Shown here piece by piece: positions 16,901 through 24,177 of a stretch of 47,752 nucleotides of DNA. The position numbers and the translations under genes are program-made. Origin of the DNA: Acidimicrobiales bacterium. GTDB lineage: Bacteria > Actinomycetota > Acidimicrobiia > Acidimicrobiales > GCA-2861595. The notes beneath the pieces were generated by a model, which was given only the letters and a program-made list of their open reading frames with translations, did no database searches and was not told the DNA's origin. The stretch spans positions 1 to 47,752 of the forward strand of contig DATAIT010000032.1 in NCBI GenBank assembly GCA_036262515.1, in the 5' to 3' direction. Each line of letters begins with the position of its first letter. Position 1 is the stretch's first letter.

Positions 16901-17086
16901 CTCGGCGCCGCCCAGGCGGTGCGCGACGAGCTCGGTGCCCCGCTGCCGCCGGCCGAACGGCCGGGCCGGGACGCCGACCTGGCCGCCGCCCAGGCCGCCG
17001 TCGGACGACGGGATGCGGAGGCGGCGTGGGACGAGGGACGGGCCATGCCGCTGGAGGACGCCGTCCGCCTCGCCTCCTCGGACTGA
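13925..17086 (+). CDS. AfsR/SARP-type regulator: winged helix, BTAD, NB-ARC ATPase, TPR
   Basis: 1053 residues. An OmpR-like winged helix (about 1-90) is followed by a BTAD helical domain (about 95-250, with WVDRRQAELEDLRLQAL and AYERARRLLAEELGMDPS) and a Pro-rich linker. The NTPase core has Walker A GTGGMGKT at 314-321, Walker B LLVLDNCEH with Asp389, and the GIPLAVELAAGR motif near 495. The C-terminal third is TPR repeats (AILAQRQGDYGPARAMHTES, LANLAVLQGDFAAARPLYEQ, LTNLGTVAHNQADFAEAEGF). This is the AfsR/SARP layout: a nucleotide-switched transcription activator whose TPRs sense a ligand or partner. No secondary-metabolite genes are nearby, so its target is unknown. Confidence 0.92.
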   Translation: MALRIALAGRVEVEAEGGPVDTGRLGSLGRLTLAYLVTERHRPVPRHELADVLWGEAPPRSWETALRGAVSKVRAVLAAAGLAPMEALTTSAGCYQLHLPAGTVVDVEEAAEAVERATDALASPGQPAGRAGQAAAGAAAIASRRFLPGASGSWVDRRQAELEDLRLQALEVVSDASAVAGDWAAALAAAEEAVTLEPFRESARLRVLAAHAGAGNRAEALRAYERARRLLAEELGMDPSPALQAAYVALLGNEDPTPAGRVVPISPPPVPPPPVAPPPPPGLPAPLTSFVGRADAIAEVERLLSSARLLSLTGTGGMGKTRLALRVAADVAAADPAAVALVELGPLSDPDLVPQQVLSALGLSEQAGRSPLDTVTSHLCTRPVLLVLDNCEHVLEAAAGVAGSLLRACADLRVLATTREPLKVAGEVVWRVPTLSVPDPTTAGGDDLTLDELRQFEAVRLFLDRAAAVRPDLDLGDADAPALAAVVRRLDGIPLAVELAAGRVAMFSVAELAERLDDRFRLLAGGSRSSPERHQTLRGAVDWTYDALAPAEATMFTRLSVFASAFSLAAAEEVAAGDGIKPGDVAGLVSSLVDKSMVVADHGPGATRYRLLETMRRYGLERLGEDRANEATRRHAHLAWAAGLAVRAESALRGPDQAHWLEVLEVALDDIRAALAWGGDNPGTEQATVAVGLAAALERFWEVRGYLSEGRRWLESLLAAGGAAAPAVRARALASAAILAQRQGDYGPARAMHTESLRLAREAGDERGVAAAVHGLANLAVLQGDFAAARPLYEQVLAIGRALGDDNVVAAALTNLGTVAHNQADFAEAEGFSRDSLAVRRRMGDRHGIAMVTGNLAYLAFQLGDHTAARTLYGESLALQRQLGDRPGIANSLANLGYLALTEGDLADASSLLEESLALAGELGDKYWMALSLLRLAKVARAAGDHARASELDARALTLASGMGAKRAMAEWLEGLARTAVARGAHRRAIVLLGAAQAVRDELGAPLPPAERPGRDADLAAAQAAVGRRDAEAAWDEGRAMPLEDAVRLASSD

Positions 17087-17105
17087 GGGTTGGTCCGGCG
17101 GACGG

Positions 17106-18023
17106 TCAGCCGGTGGGGGTGCGGTCCACGTCGGGCTCGACGTAGATGACCCGGGCCGACGGCACCGCCGCCCGGACCCGCGCCTCGGCCTCGTCGATGA
17201 GGTCGGCGACCTCCCCGAGGGTCCGGTCGGCGGCGAGGAGGATCTTGGCCGCTACCAGGAGCTCGTCGGGGCCGAGGTGCTCGGTGCGCATGTGGACGAC
17301 CTGCTCGATGCGCCCGTCGCTCGTGATGGCGTCGCAGATGCGCTTGACGACCGCCGGCGACGCCGACTCGCCGATCAGGAGGCTCTTCATCTCCACGACG
17401 AGCACCATGGCGATGGCGCCGAGCAGGAGGCCGATGGCGAGGCTGCCGACGGCGTCCCACCGGGGTTCCCCGGTGAGCTCGGCCATGCCGATCCCGGCCA
17501 GGGCGAACACCAGCCCGACGAGGGCCCCGGAATCCTCCAGGAGCACCACAGGGAGCTCGGGGCTCTTGGAGCGGCGGACGAAGGCCCACCACGACCGGCT
17601 CCCCTTGACCGCCCGCGTCTCGCGCACGGCGGTGCGCAGCGAGAGCCCCTCGAACACGATGGCCACGGCGAGGATCCCCACGGCCCACCCGGCCGACTCC
17701 AGCTCGTGGGGGTTGCGCAGCTTCTCCTCGCCCTCGAACAGGGCGAACAGCGAGCCGAGGCTGAAGATGACGAGCGCGACCACGAACGCCCAGAAGTAGC
17801 GCTCCCGCCCGTAGCCGAAGGGATGGGCGCTGGTGGCCGGGCGCCGGGCCCGCGAGCCCCCGAGCAGCAGCAGGCCCTGGTTGGTGGAGTCGGCCACCGA
17901 GTGGACGGCCTCGGCCAGCATCGACGCCGCCCCGGTGAAGGCGAAGCCGGCGAACTTGGCCACGGCGATGCCGAGGTTGGCGAGGAAGGCAGCGACGATG
18001 GCCTTCTTGCTCCCCTCCTGCAT
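17106..18023 (-). CDS. Cation diffusion facilitator (CDF) metal transporter
   Basis: 305 residues with six predicted helices and a cytosolic C-terminal domain (about 215-300). The metal-site motif in helix 2 is HSVADSTNQ (H-x3-D). Helix 5 has LLEDSGALVG, where the usual H-x3-D is replaced by E-D, as in SLC30A9-like members. A cytosolic loop contains SKSPELPVVLLED. CDF proteins export divalent metals using the proton gradient; the metal cannot be assigned from sequence. It is transcribed alone, towards the SARP-like gene, from a leaderless-type start. Confidence 0.92.
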   Translation of the reverse strand: MQEGSKKAIVAAFLANLGIAVAKFAGFAFTGAASMLAEAVHSVADSTNQGLLLLGGSRARRPATSAHPFGYGRERYFWAFVVALVIFSLGSLFALFEGEEKLRNPHELESAGWAVGILAVAIVFEGLSLRTAVRETRAVKGSRSWWAFVRRSKSPELPVVLLEDSGALVGLVFALAGIGMAELTGEPRWDAVGSLAIGLLLGAIAMVLVVEMKSLLIGESASPAVVKRICDAITSDGRIEQVVHMRTEHLGPDELLVAAKILLAADRTLGEVADLIDEAEARVRAAVPSARVIYVEPDVDRTPTG

Positions 18024-18032
18024 AGGCGCCGG

Positions 18033-18038
18033 AGCCTA
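18033..18038 (-). promoter_or_regulatory. -10 box of the CDF transporter gene (leaderless)
   Basis: TAGGCT on the minus strand lies 9 nt before the ATG at 18023. Confidence 0.5.
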
Positions 18039-18080
18039 CGACGCCGGTCGGCGCGACCAGGCGGAACGACCCTGCGCCGG

Positions 18081-18086
18081 TAGCCT
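18081..18086 (+). promoter_or_regulatory. -10 box of the DUF4184 gene (leaderless)
   Basis: TAGCCT lies 6 nt before the GTG at 18093. It supports GTG as the true start. Confidence 0.55.
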
Positions 18087-18092
18087 CCTGCG

Positions 18093-18881
18093 GTGCCGTT
18101 CACGGTGGCCCATGCCGTGGTCGCGCCGCCCCTGTCGAAGCTCTCCGGCGGGCGGCTGCCCATCGCCGAGCTGGCGGTGGGTTCCATGGCACCCGACTTC
18201 GCCTACGTGATCTTCCTCGACACGAACCACAACTTCGGGCACCGGGCGCCGGGAGTGGTGCTGTTCTGCCTCCCGGCGTCGCTGCTCGTCGTCGCCCTCT
18301 GGCACGAGGTGGTGAAGCGGCCGCTGGCCAGCCTCCTTCCCGACCGCTGGAGCCACCTGGGCGCGGCGTTGTGCCGGCCGAGACCGCCCGCCACGTGGTG
18401 GAGCGGTGTGGCTTCGGTGACGGCCGTGCTGGTGGCCGCGTGCACGCATGTGGTCTGGGACTCCTTCGGCCACCGTGACGGTCGGGCCGTCCAGGCGTTC
18501 GACGTGCTGCGGACACGCGTCCACGGGCATCGCCTGCACGTCTGGGTGCGGTACGGCAGCAGCGTGGCCGGAGTCGCCGTCCTGGTCGTCATGATCGCGA
18601 TCTGGGCCCGCCGCCAGCCGCGTGTGGCGATGGATCGTCCGCCCGGCCGCCACCGCGTCGCGGCGGCAGCCGCCATCTCGGTCGTGACCCTGCTGGCCAC
18701 CGTCGGCAACGTGGCCCGGGCGGGTGCCCGTCACGGGATCTCCGGCGCTCACCAGGTTCTGCCGGCCGCCGCCCTCGGTGCCATGGCAGGCGGCGTGGTG
18801 GCCGTCACGGCCTATGGCGTCGTACGGGGCGGGCGGTACGGGCCGGTGGCCCGACCGGCGAGGGGCCACGACCGCTCCTGA
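18093..18881 (+). CDS. DUF4184 family membrane protein
   Basis: 262 residues from GTG 18093. It begins MPFTVAHAVVAPPL, the family's typical start, followed by GSMAPDFAYV, a His-rich HEVVKRPL region and FGHRDG, and five or six hydrophobic segments (LFCLPASLLVVALW, VASVTAVLVAACTHVVW, GVAVLVVMIAIWA). The family is related to membrane-bound metal-dependent hydrolases (YdjM-like), and conserved His and Asp residues fit that. No substrate is known. Confidence 0.85.
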   Translation: MPFTVAHAVVAPPLSKLSGGRLPIAELAVGSMAPDFAYVIFLDTNHNFGHRAPGVVLFCLPASLLVVALWHEVVKRPLASLLPDRWSHLGAALCRPRPPATWWSGVASVTAVLVAACTHVVWDSFGHRDGRAVQAFDVLRTRVHGHRLHVWVRYGSSVAGVAVLVVMIAIWARRQPRVAMDRPPGRHRVAAAAAISVVTLLATVGNVARAGARHGISGAHQVLPAAALGAMAGGVVAVTAYGVVRGGRYGPVARPARGHDRS

Positions 18882-18905
18882 GGCGCAGTCGGCGGCGACG
18901 GGTGC

Positions 18906-19361
18906 TCACGCATAGGTGAGGCCGTCGTCGCCCTGGCCGGGGTCGCCCTCGACGGTGACGGCGCACGTCGGGCACCACCACCGCGGCTCCATCGGCGTTC
19001 CGCACGCCGGATGGCGGACCCCTTCGGCCCCCTCGCCCGCCGCTCCCCACTGGGCCAGGAGCCGCAGGGCGCCGGCCAGCTCGTGACCGCTGGCCGTGAG
19101 GCGATAGGTGACGCGGGGCGGGCGGGACGAGTACGCCTCGGCCACCACGACACCCTCCCGCTCCAGGTGCTTCAGGCGCTGGCTCAGCACGTTGGGCGCG
19201 ATGGAGCCGATGGCGGCAGCCAGGTCGCCGAAGCGCATCGACCCGCCGAGGAGGGCCGAGACCACGAGAAGGGTCCAGCGGTCACCCACCCTCGCCACCG
19301 CCCGCTCCAGAGGTGACTCCGCCTCCGGGCGGGCGGGCGGCGGCTCGGTCACGGCCGCCAT
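18906..19361 (-). CDS. HxlR-type winged-helix regulator with C-terminal zinc-ribbon-like tail
   Basis: 151 residues from ATG 19361 (GGAAGGGG upstream); an in-frame ATG at 19406 is a weaker choice because it lies inside the probable promoter. The HxlR domain is seen as ERAVARVGDRWTLLVVSALL, MRFGDLAAAIGSIAPNVLSQ, LKHLEREGVVVAEAY and VTYRLTASGHEL. The last 40 residues carry HPACGTPM...WWCPTC, four potential metal ligands, so a small zinc ribbon follows the DNA-binding part. It is divergent from an HtrA-like protease gene, with a palindrome between them. Confidence 0.88.
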   Translation of the reverse strand: MAAVTEPPPARPEAESPLERAVARVGDRWTLLVVSALLGGSMRFGDLAAAIGSIAPNVLSQRLKHLEREGVVVAEAYSSRPPRVTYRLTASGHELAGALRLLAQWGAAGEGAEGVRHPACGTPMEPRWWCPTCAVTVEGDPGQGDDGLTYA

Positions 19362-19410
19362 CCTTGCCCCTTCCGCTCCTGCCCGCACCGGTGTACGGTA
19401 GACCATAGTC

Positions 19411-19434
19411 ACTTGCACATTGCAAGCGACAAGT
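19411..19434. promoter_or_regulatory. Palindromic operator between HxlR and protease genes
   Basis: A perfect inverted repeat CTTGCA-CAT-TGCAAG (19412-19426) is nested in a wider one (ACTTG at 19411, CAAGT at 19430). It sits between two divergent genes and would overlap the promoter region of both, as expected for an HxlR autoregulatory site. Confidence 0.6.
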
Positions 19435-19448
19435 GAGGAGGCGTGACG

Positions 19449-20336
19449 ATGGGCGTCCTGGAAGAGCTGGCAGCGGTCGGCGCCGGCGTGGTCGACACGG
19501 TCGCCCCCGCCGTCGTCCGCATCGGGCGGGGCGGGGGCCGCGGGGCGGGCGTGGTGGTCCGCGATGGCGTCGTGGTCACCAACGCCCACAACCTGCGGGG
19601 GACCGAGACCACCGTCACCTTCGCCGACGGGCGGACCGAGACGGGGCGCGCCGCCGGCGTCGACGTGGACGGCGACCTCGCCGTCCTCAGCGTCGACACC
19701 TCGGGCGTGACGCCCCTGGAGCGTGCTCCGGAGCTTCCCCGGACCGGGGCGGGCGTCTTCGCCGTGACGGCCGGGGGTGGAGGCGAGGCCCACGTGTCGT
19801 TCGGCGTGGTGTCGTCGCTCGGTCAGGCGTTCCGCGGGCCGCGGGGCCGCCGGATCGCCGGTGGTCTCGAGCACACGGCTCCGCTGCCGCGCGGCTCGTC
19901 CGGCAGCCCGGTGGTCGACGGGGCCGGGAGGTTGGTCGGCCTCAACACCAACCGGCTCGGTGACGGCTTCTACCTCGCCCTTCCCGCCGGCGACGATCTC
20001 GACGGGCGCATCGACGCCCTCGCCCGGGGCGAGGCGCCCGTGCGGCGCCACCTGGGCGTGGCCCTCGCGCCGCCCCGCGCCGCCCGGCAGCTGCGCCGGG
20101 CCGTGGGGCTGCCCGAGCGCGACGGCCTCCTGGTGCGCCAGGTGGAGGACGACAGCCCGGCGGCCCGGGCCGGCCTCCAGGAGGGAGACCTCCTGGTTGC
20201 GTCCGGCGACCGCGCGCTGGCCGGGCTGGACGACCTGTGGGCCGCTCTCGACGGCGTGGACGTCGACGGTTCCCTGCCCCTCACCGTCGTCCGCGGCGTC
20301 GAGGAGCTGCAGGTCACCGTGGCCTTCGCCGGCTGA
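19449..20336 (+). CDS. HtrA-like S1C serine protease with PDZ domain, cytosolic
   Basis: 295 residues from ATG 19449, placed 8 nt after GAGGAGG; the GTG at 19443 is too close to that site. The triad is His47 (VVTNAHN), Asp76 (DGDLAVL) and Ser150 (PRGSSGSP). A PDZ domain covers about 200-290 (GLLVRQVEDDSPAARAGLQE, GDLLVASGD). There is no signal peptide or membrane anchor, unlike most HtrA/DegP proteins, so it should act in the cytosol. It is divergent from the HxlR regulator that probably controls it. Confidence 0.88.
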   Translation: MGVLEELAAVGAGVVDTVAPAVVRIGRGGGRGAGVVVRDGVVVTNAHNLRGTETTVTFADGRTETGRAAGVDVDGDLAVLSVDTSGVTPLERAPELPRTGAGVFAVTAGGGGEAHVSFGVVSSLGQAFRGPRGRRIAGGLEHTAPLPRGSSGSPVVDGAGRLVGLNTNRLGDGFYLALPAGDDLDGRIDALARGEAPVRRHLGVALAPPRAARQLRRAVGLPERDGLLVRQVEDDSPAARAGLQEGDLLVASGDRALAGLDDLWAALDGVDVDGSLPLTVVRGVEELQVTVAFAG

Positions 20337-20346
20337 AGCTGCCGCC

Positions 20347-20373
20347 GGGGGGCCACCGCCCCGGTGGTTCCCC
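20347..20373. terminator. Bidirectional hairpin between convergent genes
   Basis: An 11-bp stem (5' arm GGGGGGCCACC, with two G-T pairs) and a 5-nt loop lie between the ends of the protease gene and the sigma factor gene. No T-tract is present. Confidence 0.5.
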
Positions 20374-20387
20374 CGGGGAGGGGCTCG

Positions 20388-21323
<936 letters not shown>

Positions 21324-21684
21324 AGGTTCGTCTCTCGTCGATGCTCTCAACGCTCGGCCGGCTCGGTGGAGTTCCCCCGAGGGGGAGAGGCTTCAACACA
21401 GCAGGGAGCATCGGTGTTCCCTGGCCAGGCCGAGTTGCCCGAGTCCGGCGACTCGGATCTCCAGCATCCCAGCCGCAGCCGTGGAGTGCCAGCCGGTTCG
21501 GCTGAAAGAGATCGGTTTCAGGGAGTTTATCGGATCCGGAGCGGCTCCGGAGCGGCTCCGGGCGCCGGTTCTGCGCCCCGGACCACCCCGGACGGGCCGT
21601 GCCTCGCCTGCGGAAGTCCCCGCCGACCCGGCAGAACCACACGGCGCCGGCCTCCTCGACTCGATTCCGGGAGTCCCCACTCGG
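21324..21684. other. Intergenic region upstream of the sigma factor and YceI genes
   Basis: No gene is supported in these 361 bp. On the minus strand there is a TAAACT at about 21526-21531 that may be the sigma gene's -10 box, implying a leader of about 200 nt. An inverted repeat CTGAAA / TTTCAG (21502-21507 and 21516-21521) lies just beside it. The 11-bp palindrome GGAGCGGCTCC is repeated in tandem at 21538-21548 and 21549-21559. A short CCCCC/GGGGG hairpin lies near 21375 in the leader. Confidence 0.45.
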
Positions 21685-21690
21685 TAGGAT
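21685..21690 (+). promoter_or_regulatory. -10 box of the YceI gene (leaderless)
   Basis: TAGGAT lies 8 nt before the ATG at 21699, with no clear ribosome binding site. Confidence 0.55.
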
Positions 21691-21698
21691 CCGGGTCC

Positions 21699-22256
21699 AT
21701 GACCATCAAGAGCGGAAGCCATGGCATCGGTCCCGAGAACGGGAAGCTGACCATCAACACCTACGTCGGGGGAATGGGCGCCAAGATGGGCCACGACCTC
21801 GTGCTGGAGGCCACCAAGTGGCGCGGCACGGTGAACCTCGACGCCGCCAACCCGTCGGCCACGTCGGTCGAGGTCAGCGTCGATCCCCGGTCCCTCGAGA
21901 TCCTCCAGGCGACCGGCGGGGTCAAGGCGCTCAGCGACAAGGATCGGGCCGAGATCGCCTCCAACTCCGACAAGACCCTGAGCACGTCGAAGCACCCGGA
22001 GATCACCTTCAAGTCCACCGGTGTCTCCGGCGCCGCCCCCAACCTCAAGCTGAACGGCGACCTCACGATCAGCGGCCAGACCAGGCCGGTCACGCTCGAG
22101 GTGAAGGTGCAGGACGGTCCCGGCGAGACGAAGATCACGGGGAAGACCGTCGTCGTCCAGACGGAGTTCGGCGTGAAGCCCTACTCCAAGCTGGGCGCCC
22201 TCAAGGTCAAGGATCCCGTCGACATCGGGATCGAGCTCACCCTCCCCTCGGCGTAG
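21699..22256 (+). CDS. YceI-like domain protein
   Basis: 185 residues from ATG 21699. It shows the YceI lipocalin-like barrel pattern: GKLTINTYVGGMGAKMGHDL at the start, SVEVSVDPRSLEIL, the STSKHPEITFKSTGV motif, KLNGDLTISGQTRPVTLEV, and a C-terminal FGVKPYSKLGALKVKDPVDI. The family binds isoprenoid-like hydrophobic ligands. There is no signal peptide, so this copy is cytosolic. It is transcribed alone. Confidence 0.9.
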   Translation: MTIKSGSHGIGPENGKLTINTYVGGMGAKMGHDLVLEATKWRGTVNLDAANPSATSVEVSVDPRSLEILQATGGVKALSDKDRAEIASNSDKTLSTSKHPEITFKSTGVSGAAPNLKLNGDLTISGQTRPVTLEVKVQDGPGETKITGKTVVVQTEFGVKPYSKLGALKVKDPVDIGIELTLPSA

Positions 22257-22319
22257 CCACCTCGCCCGATCGGGGCCGGAGCCTCCGGAGCGAGGCGCCG
22301 GCCTCGGTCGCGCCGCAGC

Positions 22320-24029
22320 TCAGATCGCCCGTTGCGGGCCCCGCAACGGCACGGCGCGCCCGGGCGCGGCGGGAAGCTGCGGGATGGGCGGCGGCGGGGG
22401 AGTCTTGAACGACGCCAGCGCGGCCGCCGCCCCCGCCTCGCACATCAGGTTGCCGTCGAAGCCCTGCTGGGGGTACTGCACCATCCAGACCGCGCCCCCA
22501 CCGAAGGCGGGCCCGTCGGCGCAGGCGGCCGCCGCCTCGTCGACGTTGTTCGGGCCGGCCAGCCAGTTCGGCAGCGCAGGGGCGAAGTCGCCCACGATCA
22601 CGCCCCACTGGTACGACGTCGAGTAGATCCCGACGCCGATGCCCCGGTCGCCCAGGGCGGCGATGGCTCCCTCCACGATGCGCCGGTTGAGGGCCTTGTC
22701 GCCGGACCACCGGTTCGCCGTCTCCACGTCGAGCCACCACATCGGTGCCGACACGCCCCGCTCGGTGGCCGCGTCGACGGCGTGCAGGACGCCCCGGCGA
22801 CCCCATTCGTACATCTGGCAGCTCATGTCGCCGACGGCGCAGTCGTCTGCCATCTGTCCGGCCACGGCCGGCTCGGCCGCCGCCGACGGCCAGTTCACGT
22901 TCACGTACAGACCCCCGAGGGCGCCCCCGCGCGTGGAGAAGCGGTGCTGCTGGGCCAGGCACGGGTTGATGTCCCACAGGTGCCCGTCGGTGACCCCGAC
23001 CAGGGCGTAGCCGTGCTTGCCGCCGGGCAGCGGCCGGCCGCACTGGGGCCAGGAGACGTCCCACCCGAAGGTGCTCATGAGGTGCGCCCCTCCGAACTCC
23101 GGCCGGGCATTGCCCACGCCTGAGGCCATGCCCACCACCGGGTGGCCCAGATGGGCGTCCGCCATCGCCCCGTAGAAGCCGGCGTCGCCGAAGGCGAACA
23201 CGCCGCCGTCCCCCGACGCCAGCCAGTACCCGCGCCCGGCGGGTGTGGCCGCGATGCCCACCACGCCGCGGTTGGTCGACATCCCGAGGGCGGAACCGTA
23301 GAACCGGGCGTCGCCGAAGGCGAACACGCCGCCGTCGCTGGCCACCAGCCAGTACCCGTCCCCGGAGGGCGTCGGCGTCATGTCGACGACCGGCTTGGTG
23401 AGGTCGATGCCGGCCGCGCCGCCGAGCCACCGGGCGTCGCCGAAGGCGAAGACCCCGCCGTCGCGGGCGGCCAGCCAGTACCCGCGCCCGGTCGGGGTGG
23501 CGACGATGGCGGTCACCGGCGAGTTGAGCTGGGCGCCGGCCACACCCCCCAGCCAGGCCGCGTCGCCGAAGGCGAACACGCCGCCGTCGGTCCCGGCCAG
23601 CCAGTAGCCCTGGCCGGACGGGGTGGCGGCGATGTCGACGATCGGGTTGTTCAGGGCGACCTCGGAGGCGCCGCCGAGGAAGGGTGCGTCGCCGAAGGCG
23701 AACACGCCGCCGTCGCGCGCCGCCAGCCAGTAGCCCTCCGCCGTCGGCGTGTTGGCCATCCCGGCCACGGAGCTGCGCAACGGGGTGTCGCTGGTGCCGC
23801 CGGCGAAGCCGGCCCGGCCGAAGGCGAAGACCCCGCCGTCCGACCCCACCAGCCAGTACGCCGGCCCGGGCCGGAGAGGTGCCTCTTCATCAGCGGCGGC
23901 GGGCGACACCGCGCGGCGGACGGCGTCGGACACACCCGCGACGAGAGAGATCGGCAGCCCGCTCAGGCCGAGGAGGACGGCCAGGACGGTGACGAGGAGC
24001 GAGCGGCGCGCGAGTGTTCGACGGAGCAT
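22320..24029 (-). CDS. Secreted protein: six GYWL...DGGVFAFGDA repeats plus GH25-like domain
   Basis: 569 residues from ATG 24029 (a GTG at 24059 adds ten). After a signal peptide come six 42-residue repeats, each with YWL-x3-DGGVFAFG-xA, probably a beta-propeller. The C-terminal half (about 320-550) begins FGWDVSWPQCG and contains WWLDVET, GIGVGIYSTSYQWG and WMVQYPQ, which resembles glycoside hydrolase 25/DUF1906-type TIM barrels that cleave peptidoglycan. Asp in GWDVS and Asp-x-Glu in LDVET fit catalytic acids. A short Pro-rich tail follows. The repeat protein family is frequent in Acidimicrobiia and related actinobacteria. A sigma-70-like promoter lies about 75 bp upstream. Confidence 0.82.
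   Translation of the reverse strand: MLRRTLARRSLLVTVLAVLLGLSGLPISLVAGVSDAVRRAVSPAAADEEAPLRPGPAYWLVGSDGGVFAFGRAGFAGGTSDTPLRSSVAGMANTPTAEGYWLAARDGGVFAFGDAPFLGGASEVALNNPIVDIAATPSGQGYWLAGTDGGVFAFGDAAWLGGVAGAQLNSPVTAIVATPTGRGYWLAARDGGVFAFGDARWLGGAAGIDLTKPVVDMTPTPSGDGYWLVASDGGVFAFGDARFYGSALGMSTNRGVVGIAATPAGRGYWLASGDGGVFAFGDAGFYGAMADAHLGHPVVGMASGVGNARPEFGGAHLMSTFGWDVSWPQCGRPLPGGKHGYALVGVTDGHLWDINPCLAQQHRFSTRGGALGGLYVNVNWPSAAAEPAVAGQMADDCAVGDMSCQMYEWGRRGVLHAVDAATERGVSAPMWWLDVETANRWSGDKALNRRIVEGAIAALGDRGIGVGIYSTSYQWGVIVGDFAPALPNWLAGPNNVDEAAAACADGPAFGGGAVWMVQYPQQGFDGNLMCEAGAAAALASFKTPPPPPIPQLPAAPGRAVPLRGPQRAI
23103..23858 (-). repeat. Six tandem 126-bp coding repeats
   Basis: Six in-frame repeats of 126 bp (42 codons) each encode a copy of YWL-x3-DGGVFAFG. 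The DNA copies are diverged but share the segment for GGVFAFGDA, a likely site for recombination between copies. Confidence 0.85.
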
Positions 24030-24102
24030 GGGGTACGCGAGGCGTACCGAGTGCCGCACCCCCCGGTGCCCGACTCAGCCCGCCGCAGGATCCTTCGGCG
24101 GA

Positions 24103-24130
24103 AGTATGGCAAACCGATAGTGGATTGCAA
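24103..24130 (-). promoter_or_regulatory. Sigma-70-type promoter of the repeat/GH25-like gene
   Basis: On the minus strand TTGCAA (24125-24130) and CATACT (24103-24108) are separated by 16 bp in an AT-rich patch. The leader of about 75 nt contains a possible stem (CCGCCG / CGGCGG). Confidence 0.5.
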
Positions 24131-24177
24131 GACTTTCCTCGCCCGATCCCGGAGGAATATCGGCCGGCTGGCCGAGG

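Noticed and set aside
24030..24102. Possible c-di-AMP riboswitch in the leader of the GH25-like gene
   Set aside because: Actinobacterial wall hydrolases sometimes carry such a leader, but the conserved core of that class is not present and the leader is too short.
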